From: Desulfuromonadaceae bacterium
Lineage (GTDB): Bacteria > Desulfobacterota > Desulfuromonadia > Desulfuromonadales > Geopsychrobacteraceae
DNA: 12,791 nt
NCBI GenBank assembly: GCA_016744555.1
Contig: JADGED010000056.1
Span: 1 to 12,791 of the forward strand
Reading direction: 5' to 3'
Shown here: positions 6,839-12,791 of the stretch, in pieces
Numbering within the stretch: the first letter of the stretch is position 1
How the letters are laid out: each line of letters starts with the position of its first letter
Program-made: the position numbers and the translations under genes
Notes under the pieces: generated by a model
Seen by the model: the letters and a program-made list of their open reading frames with translations, nothing else
Told to the model about the DNA's origin: nothing
The model's database searches: none

Positions 6839-6889
6839 TTAAGAGGCATGAGGTTGACTAATTTATTTGCTTCAGGCCTCTTAATTTTT
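6839..6889 (+). terminator. intrinsic terminator of the lipoprotein gene
   Basis: The outer stem TTAAGAGGC (6839-6847) pairs perfectly with GCCTCTTAA (6876-6884). After one mismatch, TGAGG (6849-6853) pairs with CTTCA (6870-6874) with one further mismatch. A TTTTT run (6885-6889) follows on the plus strand. On the minus strand no T-run follows the hairpin, so it serves the convergent luxR gene poorly, although it starts just past that gene's stop. Confidence 0.85.
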
Positions 6890-6890
6890 C

Positions 6891-7661
6891 TTACACACTC
6901 AAATATCGTTCCGCAAGAAGTATAGCACTGGCTTGCAGGCGATTACTTACCTGTAGCTTCCCAAAGATGTTTTTGATGTGAAACTTTACGGTATGTCCTG
7001 TTATCCCTATCTTATTTGCAATTTCTTGATTGGTTTTTCCCTGCATCATCTCTTGCGCAACTTTCTGTTCTTTTTTTGAAAGAGATCCCACTAGCATTAA
7101 CATATCTAGTCGTTTCCGTGCTGCCAGCAAGTGTGCGGCTACCATTTTTGCTATCGCCTCCACTCGAGCATTCGGCAACAAAGTGTTGCTGGCAAAGGAA
7201 ATAAGGAATGTAAAATCTTTTTTGTGGGAATTGACAAAGACAGAACAGCCATGGAGCAGGCCAAAATGCTTTCTTCTATCGATCACGTGTTGTTGCTGTG
7301 GGGATAGCTGCCAGCCATAGGCATCCCAATAGATAAAAGAGAGGTTGATTTCTGCGTTTATCCGAAGTTCCGTTTCGTGCATAACAGGGTCGTTGAGTAA
7401 ATAATTGTTACACGTGTATTCCTTCGCCCATTCTTTTGGGTTAGAGAGGTTGACAACCTTTGCATAGTGCCTTTTGTTGTAGGCCGTGTTGGTATAGCCG
7501 TAAAGAGTGAATTCAAAACCTAGAAACGCTGTAAAAGAGAGCAGCAAGTCGTGAAACTCTTGCTCATCGGTGCAGTGAAGGCAGCCATTGATCAGTTTGA
7601 GAATTTCCATTGAATCTTCTTGATTTAATCTGGCTGCATCAATATTTGTTGGAATTGACAT
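6891..7661 (-). CDS. LuxR-family regulator with autoinducer-binding domain
   Basis: A 256-residue transcription factor. Residues about 25-180 form an autoinducer-binding domain. The six positions typical of acyl-homoserine-lactone receptors can be matched: Trp78 and Tyr82 (WxxxY), Asp91-Pro92, Trp112, and Gly138 in HGCS. The Asp-to-Trp distance is 21 rather than the usual 15, so the loop there is about 6 residues longer. Residues 192-250 are a LuxR-type helix-turn-helix (LSKKEQKV, then GKTNQEIA and HTVKFHIKNIFGKL). The Leu four residues after the conserved Glu is replaced by Ala202. No luxI synthase is in the window, so this may be a 'solo' receptor. A Met at residue 18 could be an alternative start, as the Shine-Dalgarno before 7661 is weak. 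It is divergent from the TPS operon, with a lux-box-like site between them. Confidence 0.9.
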   Translation of the reverse strand: MSIPTNIDAARLNQEDSMEILKLINGCLHCTDEQEFHDLLLSFTAFLGFEFTLYGYTNTAYNKRHYAKVVNLSNPKEWAKEYTCNNYLLNDPVMHETELRINAEINLSFIYWDAYGWQLSPQQQHVIDRRKHFGLLHGCSVFVNSHKKDFTFLISFASNTLLPNARVEAIAKMVAAHLLAARKRLDMLMLVGSLSKKEQKVAQEMMQGKTNQEIANKIGITGHTVKFHIKNIFGKLQVSNRLQASAILLAERYLSV

Positions 7662-7727
7662 GTCGCATCTCGATTTTGGTGGCAGAAAGGTTTCGTTAAG
7701 GCGATTTTTTTACCATTTTTGCGCTTA

Positions 7728-7747
7728 AACTACCTGTTCGGGTAGTT
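7728..7747. promoter_or_regulatory. lux-box-like operator
   Basis: A 20-bp inverted repeat, AACTACC-TGTTCG-GGTAGTT, with 8 of 10 base pairs symmetric. Its length and symmetry match binding sites of LuxR-family dimers, though the arm sequence differs from the ACCTGT arms of classic lux boxes. It lies in the 250-bp gap between luxR and tpsB, immediately upstream of the tpsB -35 region. Autoregulation of luxR is also possible. I see no other strong palindrome in this gap. Confidence 0.65.
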
Positions 7748-7774
7748 ATGTGTTTTGCTTTCTGGATGTATAAT
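7746..7774 (+). promoter_or_regulatory. tpsBA promoter, consensus -10 with poor -35
   Basis: TATAAT at 7769-7774 is a perfect -10 element. The hexamer 17 bases upstream (TTATGT, 7746-7751) matches -35 only at TT and touches the end of the lux-box-like repeat. With a start near 7781, the repeat is centred at about -43.5, the position of an activator that replaces -35 contacts. The leader to tpsB is about 131 bases. Confidence 0.6.
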
Positions 7775-7911
7775 TGTCCGATTTTTTTGTAGTTTTTCTT
7801 TGATGACGATAATGGTCTAGATTATCTGTCTGTCATTGTTTTGTAAATGATTTAATTGATTGTGTGAATTTCTCATCACTTTTAATCTCAACTGTTTTGG
7901 AGTAGCGCAAT

Positions 7912-9645
7912 ATGGATGGACTTCTTAGTCGATTTTCTACACATTTTGTTTTTCTGGCGATTGTCTCTTTGGCGCTTTGTTTGTTTGCTAGCGCACCTGC
8001 TTTGGCACAAACCCCAAGTGAAATTGAGGCGGCAAATCGTGCCTTAGATCAAATTCAGCGAGAACAACAAGAGCGTCAGCAGCAGCAACTATTGTTTGAC
8101 CAACAGCGAGGCAAGGAGACTGCACCTCAGGAGCTTCCAGATGTAAAAACGCCAAGCTTTCCTAAAGGTGAGTGCCGCAAAATCGATGAAATAGCTCTAG
8201 TCGGCGTCAAGCTATTATCGCAGAGCGAAATTCAAAAGCTTGTGGCTCCATACGAGGGCAAATGTCTCTTTGCCGAAGATGTAGAGATGCTATTGGCCGA
8301 TATATTAAAAGCTTATATTGATCGTGGGTTCATCGCTGTCAGGCCTTATATCCAGGCGCAAGACTTGAACTCTGGACGACTGGAGATTTTTATTTTGGAG
8401 GGGAAGATCGAGGAACTTCTCTTGAATGATGGCGGCAAGCACAGTGTCAACCTTGCTACGGCTTTCCCCTTTGTGCAAGGGAAACCTCTCAATTTGCGTG
8501 ACATAGAGCAGGGGTTGGATCAGGTAAACCGTCTTGCTTCCAACAACGCCACTATGGAGGTTAGTCCCGGTACTGAGCCCGGGGCAAGCATTGTAAATAT
8601 AAATAATTCCCCCTCTTTTCCTGTTAGTGCTTATGCGACGGTCAATAATCTTGGCAGCCAAAGTACCGGTAAAAATCAAGGTTCCTTTACTCTGAGCCTA
8701 GACAATCCTTTGCGCTTGAATGATTTCATCACCTATACTCACAGTCGCACCCTTTTTGAGCCAAATCATGACCGGAGTTCATCCTCTAATAGCTTTTTCT
8801 ATTCATTACCGCTGGGCTACTTTACTTTGCAACAATCTTACAGTCTTTCTGATTATCGCACCCCGGTAATCACGAGCTCCCGTGCACTGGTAGCACGCGG
8901 TGATACGGAGACTTTTCGTACCGAAATGAACACGGTGGCTTATCGCGACCAAAATCAAAAGGTGACGGCCCTGGTAGCTATCACTAGAAAATCGTCAAAG
9001 AATTATCTGGACGACGAGTATTTGAACGTCTCCAGCAGGAAATTGACTATTTTGGATCTAGACTTGAGCTGGAATCGACGCTTTTCGACCTTTTCGATGA
9101 ATCTTGGCTTTGGTTGGAGTAAAGGATTGAAGTGGTTTGACGCTTTAGATGACCCCTCGGGCCTCGATGACGCCGCACCTCACGCCCAAGGTTCCAAATT
9201 TCGTTTTTCGGGCGGGGTGCAAGTCCCTTTTTCAGTATTTGACCAAGGAATCTCCTTTAGCAGTCAAGTGACCGGCCAGTACGCAAATCAGCCCCTTTAC
9301 GGCTCCGAACAGATCACCATTGGCAGTCATTACAGTGTTCGGGGCTTTAACCAGAACAGTCTTGCTGGCGATCGTGGCTACTTCGTACGCAACGAGCTTT
9401 CTACCTCGCTGCCTAAACTCCCTTTTGTCAACATCACGGCCAACCCCTTTCTAGGGTTTGATGCCGGTCGCATAGAAGATTATAAGAACACCGATTCAGC
9501 CAATCTTAGTGGAGCCATAGTAGGTATCCGTTTTTCTGGCAAGCACCTGACAGGGGAACTTTCCGCGCTCAAATCCATCGATGTTCCCGATGCCATCGAA
9601 CGCGAGTCTGTGCAATGTTTCGCTACTGTTACCGTGAAATTTTAA
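7912..9645 (+). CDS. TpsB outer-membrane transporter (ShlB/FhaC/HecB type)
   Basis: The pore partner of a two-partner secretion system, which exports the TpsA exoprotein across the outer membrane. The 577 residues begin with a signal peptide (hydrophobic 11-31, cleavage likely after ALA at 30-32). Next is a Gln-rich helix (about 36-66, QREQQERQQQQ) that fits the plug helix and linker. POTRA 1 spans about 88-165, with Cys88 and Cys118 able to form a disulfide, and POTRA 2 about 166-235. A 16-strand barrel follows. The loop-6 signature VRGF is at 476-479, and the protein ends in Phe (VTVKF) as outer-membrane barrels do. GGAG at 7899-7902 with a 9-base spacer supports the ATG. Its stop overlaps the Shine-Dalgarno of tpsA, so translation is likely coupled. 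A CdiB role is possible if TpsA proves to be a contact-dependent toxin. Confidence 0.93.
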   Translation: MDGLLSRFSTHFVFLAIVSLALCLFASAPALAQTPSEIEAANRALDQIQREQQERQQQQLLFDQQRGKETAPQELPDVKTPSFPKGECRKIDEIALVGVKLLSQSEIQKLVAPYEGKCLFAEDVEMLLADILKAYIDRGFIAVRPYIQAQDLNSGRLEIFILEGKIEELLLNDGGKHSVNLATAFPFVQGKPLNLRDIEQGLDQVNRLASNNATMEVSPGTEPGASIVNINNSPSFPVSAYATVNNLGSQSTGKNQGSFTLSLDNPLRLNDFITYTHSRTLFEPNHDRSSSSNSFFYSLPLGYFTLQQSYSLSDYRTPVITSSRALVARGDTETFRTEMNTVAYRDQNQKVTALVAITRKSSKNYLDDEYLNVSSRKLTILDLDLSWNRRFSTFSMNLGFGWSKGLKWFDALDDPSGLDDAAPHAQGSKFRFSGGVQVPFSVFDQGISFSSQVTGQYANQPLYGSEQITIGSHYSVRGFNQNSLAGDRGYFVRNELSTSLPKLPFVNITANPFLGFDAGRIEDYKNTDSANLSGAIVGIRFSGKHLTGELSALKSIDVPDAIERESVQCFATVTVKF

Positions 9646-9655
9646 GGAGTTGTTC

Positions 9656-12600
9656 ATGAAGACGATCCTGAATACCGTTAGGCAAACCACTGCCCTGTTA
9701 CTTTGCATTTTGATGATTTTTTCGCCACAACTGGTTCTAGCCCAGGCTCCGGTCGCTTCCGGTGCTACTGGCACCACAGTAACCAGTGCTGGTAATGGCG
9801 TACCTGTGGTTAACATCGCTACACCGAGTGGCTCTGGACTTTCTCATAATGAGTTTACCAGCTACAACGTTGACGCCATTGGCTTAGTCGTCAATAACGG
9901 CGATATGAGTCAACAATTTAGGCAGTCGCAACTGGCAGGACAGTTGGCGGGGAATTCTAGTCTAGCGGCTGGTAATCAAGCAAATGTGATTCTCATGGAG
10001 GTGACTGGAAGTAATCGTAGTACTCTGGCTGGTTTCACTGAGATACTTGGTGGCAAAGCAGACCTCATTCTGGCTAACCCATTTGGTATTACCACCAATG
10101 GCGCCGGTTTTATCAATACAGATCGTGTCAGCCTGGTTACCGGTACCCCCACCATCACCGGTGGTGCCCTAAGCGGTTTTAGTGTCAATGGTGGCGACAT
10201 TTTCATTACCGGCAATGGTCTAAACGCTGACGCCCAACAAATGCTTGATCTGGTTTCACGCCAAATTAGTGTCGAAGGGCAAATCAATGCGCAAACACTA
10301 AATATGGTCGCAGGGCGCAACAGTTGGGACTATACAACCAATGTTGCCACAGCCTTGGCCGATGACGGTAGTGCTGCTCCTGCTTTTTCTATTGATTCTA
10401 GCATTTTGGGCGGCATGTATGCCGGGCGTATCAGTCTTAAATCTACAGAAGACGGTGTTGGTGTGCGCACACTTGGTAACGCCGCAGCAACAGCAGACGA
10501 TTTCATTATCAATGCGGCTGGCAAGATAGAAATCCGTAGTCAAATTTCAGCCGATCGTGACCTTCTTCTTACTAGTACGAGTAGTGAGAATGATGCAATT
10601 GGCGCTACTGATGCCAGCCTCACCGCTGGAAACAACCTTGAACTTAATGCGTTCAGCGGCGGCGCCACCATCAATGGCGGCGGCATCGTGTCCACCGGTG
10701 CGCTTACCTACAACCTCGGAACCCTGACCGACGCTGCTACCGCCACGACTGGCATTACTGATGCCAATAAACGTTATGGCACAACGGTTACCCTGAACGG
10801 CACCGGTGCGTGGGATCTCAATGGCGTTTCCTACGGTGCTAGCAGCACCCTGACTCTGATAGCCACCGGCCTGTCTCTTGGTTCTAGCGCTGCCACCACT
10901 CTGTACACCGGTGGTGCCCTGGACCTCAGCATCAGCGGCGACATGATTCTGGATGATGCAACGTTGCAGTCTGTTGACGGGCTAACCCTGACCTCCAGCA
11001 ACGGCGCACTCAGCTTCGGCAGTGCGGCCAAGGTCAAGTCCACTGCTGGCGCATTAACCATGTCTGCACTCACGGCTTTTAGCAATGCCGGTATCATGAC
11101 GTCGGATGCTGGTAACGTAAGCATCAGTGCTAACGGCGCCATTGCCAACACCGGCACCATTTACGCTAATGGCCTGCTCGATATCGCAGATAGGGACTCG
11201 GTGTGGACTACAGGAGTTATATCTACTGACTGGGGCTCAGTGACGGTGAATGACTACATTGATGTGACTAACAGCACTTCGAATACCGGCACGCTGCAGG
11301 GGGGCACCCTGTCCTTGTTGACCTCCGCCCTATCGGTCACGGACGGCGGTAATATTGAATCTGCGGGAGACATGAACCTGGGTGTGCTAGACCAACTGAT
11401 CATCGGCAGCGGATCAAGCATCGTGGCGGCCACCAGCGGAATCGGCACGGCCACCATCAGGGGGAACAGCGACGCTAACGTAACACCATACCCGGACGGG
11501 GTAGGGGCACCAGAGGGAAATTACCTGGCTGTCGACTGGAGTAAAAAGAGGTTCCATGGCCTTAGCAATTCCGGCACGTTGTCTTCCGGCCAGTACATGG
11601 ATCTTCTGGGGGATGGTATCGATAATACTAGCAGTGGCAGTATCGGAGCCGTGAATAACCTTTATGTTGATAATGCCTCCGGCGAAATAAACAATGCCGG
11701 AACAATCATCAGCGATGCCGGCCTACTCGAGATATTAACCAACAGCCGCTTAAGCAATACCGGCAGTATGCTGGGCAACACCGTTGATATCCAGGTGGGG
11801 TCATTGTCGATCACGGACGGGGGTAGTATTGAAAGCACCGAAGATTTAACCGTCATTGCGGACGATCAGCTTGATATTGGAGGTGTGGGCGATACAACTT
11901 CACGCATCTTAGCTGCAACCTCAGGCACCGGCACCGGAAACATAGCTTCGCTCGAACAAGTCCACGTCACGAATGGCTATTCAGGTGGCGACAGGTGGTA
12001 TGGAACGCTTAACAATTACGGTGTGTTGTTCTCTGGAAACGATTTGGTTATTGGTGGCAAGGGGGTTAACAATCAGTCTACCGGCGGTATCTCTGCGCTC
12101 AGAAATCTGACCTTAACCAATGGCGGATTAGACTTTGTGAATAATCTCGGCGCCCTATACGCGGGACAAGATATGGACATAACCGGCTATGACTCGTCCA
12201 ATTATGGCGAGGCTTATGCCGGGCGAAACATGTCGTGGACCATGACTCGGAACCTTTATAATTATGCCCCGATTAATGCTGGTGGTAATCTGTTGTTGTA
12301 CTCCCAACGAATCGTCACAAACACGAGCACAGTCGTCGCTGGTAGCACGCTTTCTCTCTCTGCTCATGGGCCAGACCGTGACCTCAGTAACAATAGCGGC
12401 ACCCTCACCGCCCCAATTATTTCACTCTATTCAAGTGCCCGTTTCCTAAATACCGGAACAATCCGTGGTGGAGTCGTGAACGTTACTGGTAACGGAATAC
12501 TCAATTCCGGAGCAGGTACGCAAGAAATCGGCACCCCGACTGGAGTCACGACTACCTCGTCTCCGTCCAATTCCTCAACGCCTGGAGACGTTACCGTTAC

Positions 12601-12791
12601 GGCTACGGTATTCCCCGGACTTAACTTGACCCTGCCTAGTAACCCCAACGGCATGTTTATAGCTACTCAGAACCCAAACTCTCAATATCTGGTGGAGTCT
12701 AACCCGCTGTTCACCGACATTGAAAATTTTTTGGGCAGCGAATACTTGGCCGAAAAGTATAATTTGGCAACCGATACAATCATCAAGCGCC
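9656..12791 (+). CDS. TpsA filamentous-haemagglutinin-family exoprotein, 3' end beyond window
   Basis: A large secreted adhesin or toxin-delivery stick exported by the upstream TpsB. The frame is open for 1045 codons and continues past the edge. A signal peptide (1-29, ending LVLA before Gln30) is followed by the TPS secretion domain (about 45-290). That domain has GLSHNEF (61-67), EVTGSN (115-120) and ANPFGITTNGAGFINTDR (140-157). This last motif matches the family NPxGI/FINT signature, with Phe in the x position and no cysteines. A long beta-helix follows, built of NTGTL-like turns, and then YLVESNP, FLGSEYL and LATDTIIKR at the very end. That element is common in FHA/CdiA-type proteins after the first repeat region. 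AAGGAG (9644-9649) is 6 bases from the ATG. Bases 3' of about 10,600 are clearly GC-richer (GGC, ACC codons) than neighbouring genes. Whether it ends as an adhesin or a Cdi toxin cannot be seen. Confidence 0.93.
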   Translation, partial: MKTILNTVRQTTALLLCILMIFSPQLVLAQAPVASGATGTTVTSAGNGVPVVNIATPSGSGLSHNEFTSYNVDAIGLVVNNGDMSQQFRQSQLAGQLAGNSSLAAGNQANVILMEVTGSNRSTLAGFTEILGGKADLILANPFGITTNGAGFINTDRVSLVTGTPTITGGALSGFSVNGGDIFITGNGLNADAQQMLDLVSRQISVEGQINAQTLNMVAGRNSWDYTTNVATALADDGSAAPAFSIDSSILGGMYAGRISLKSTEDGVGVRTLGNAAATADDFIINAAGKIEIRSQISADRDLLLTSTSSENDAIGATDASLTAGNNLELNAFSGGATINGGGIVSTGALTYNLGTLTDAATATTGITDANKRYGTTVTLNGTGAWDLNGVSYGASSTLTLIATGLSLGSSAATTLYTGGALDLSISGDMILDDATLQSVDGLTLTSSNGALSFGSAAKVKSTAGALTMSALTAFSNAGIMTSDAGNVSISANGAIANTGTIYANGLLDIADRDSVWTTGVISTDWGSVTVNDYIDVTNSTSNTGTLQGGTLSLLTSALSVTDGGNIESAGDMNLGVLDQLIIGSGSSIVAATSGIGTATIRGNSDANVTPYPDGVGAPEGNYLAVDWSKKRFHGLSNSGTLSSGQYMDLLGDGIDNTSSGSIGAVNNLYVDNASGEINNAGTIISDAGLLEILTNSRLSNTGSMLGNTVDIQVGSLSITDGGSIESTEDLTVIADDQLDIGGVGDTTSRILAATSGTGTGNIASLEQVHVTNGYSGGDRWYGTLNNYGVLFSGNDLVIGGKGVNNQSTGGISALRNLTLTNGGLDFVNNLGALYAGQDMDITGYDSSNYGEAYAGRNMSWTMTRNLYNYAPINAGGNLLLYSQRIVTNTSTVVAGSTLSLSAHGPDRDLSNNSGTLTAPIISLYSSARFLNTGTIRGGVVNVTGNGILNSGAGTQEIGTPTGVTTTSSPSNSSTPGDVTVTATVFPGLNLTLPSNPNGMFIATQNPNSQYLVESNPLFTDIENFLGSEYLAEKYNLATDTIIKR
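11279..12121 (+). repeat. diverged tandem duplication inside tpsA (158 codons)
   Basis: Copy 1 starts at 11279 and copy 2 at 11753, an offset of 474 bp that keeps the frame. Anchors are SNTG at both starts; VTDGGNIES versus ITDGGSIES; DQLIIG versus DQLDIG; and AATSGIGT versus AATSGTGT. At DNA level the 23-mers at 11337-11359 and 11811-11833 differ at two positions. Later parts align loosely, with a deletion of several residues in copy 2. It probably adds coils to the beta-helix. Confidence 0.7.

Noticed and set aside
9496..12654. Several antisense frames across tpsA (for example 9976-10320, 10831-11160, 12427-12654)
   Set aside because: They arise from the GC-rich repetitive codons of tpsA. 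They lack ribosome sites and family features, and the sense frame is a clear TpsA.
1..12791. CRISPR arrays, insertion sequences, integrases
   Set aside because: No regularly spaced repeats, transposase motifs or flanking inverted repeats were found anywhere in the window.

Overview
The window comes from a Gram-negative, double-membrane bacterium with a fairly AT-rich genome. Evidence for this is a sigma-54 enhancer-binding protein, an outer-membrane-type lipoprotein, a LuxR-type regulator with an autoinducer domain, and a two-partner secretion (TPS) pair. The TadA sequence reads more like Desulfobacterota (old Deltaproteobacteria) than enteric Gammaproteobacteria, but that is an impression from family knowledge. 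No gene in the window fixes the taxon.

Left part (1-3629). Positions 1-62 hold nothing I can call. A small ABM-fold protein (63-371, minus) is divergent from a GAF-AAA+-Fis sigma-54 activator (570-2138, plus). The 195 bp between them carries a near-perfect -24/-12 promoter firing at the small gene. It also carries two 17-bp repeats exactly 22 bp apart, about 90 and 111 bp upstream of the predicted transcription start. This looks like a complete one-input/one-output switch. Tail to tail with the activator lies a CyuA-type L-cysteine desulfidase (2163-3443, minus).

Middle part (3630-6311). An N-acetylglutamate synthase-like protein (degenerate amino-acid-kinase domain plus GNAT) is followed 26 bp later by a glycerophosphodiester phosphodiesterase that starts with TTG. 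Then come tadA and, 3 bp after its stop, a tRNA-Ser(CGA) gene with encoded CCA and a strong hairpin terminator.

Right part (6312-12791). A small lipoprotein gene with its own promoter and terminator is followed by a convergent LuxR-family gene. Divergent from luxR is a TPS operon: a TpsB (ShlB/FhaC-type) pore and, 10 bp later, a very large TpsA exoprotein. TpsA is still open at the window edge after 1045 codons. A 20-bp lux-box-like inverted repeat sits in the luxR-tpsB gap, centred about 43.5 bp upstream of the start predicted from a consensus TATAAT. That is the geometry of LuxR-activated (class II) promoters, so the exoprotein is probably controlled by the neighbouring LuxR protein. tpsA is visibly GC-richer than the rest and contains a diverged tandem duplication of about 158 residues.

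Most of the window is recognisable biology. The parts that look least described are the two regulatory modules: the sigma-54/ABM switch and the LuxR-controlled exoprotein.
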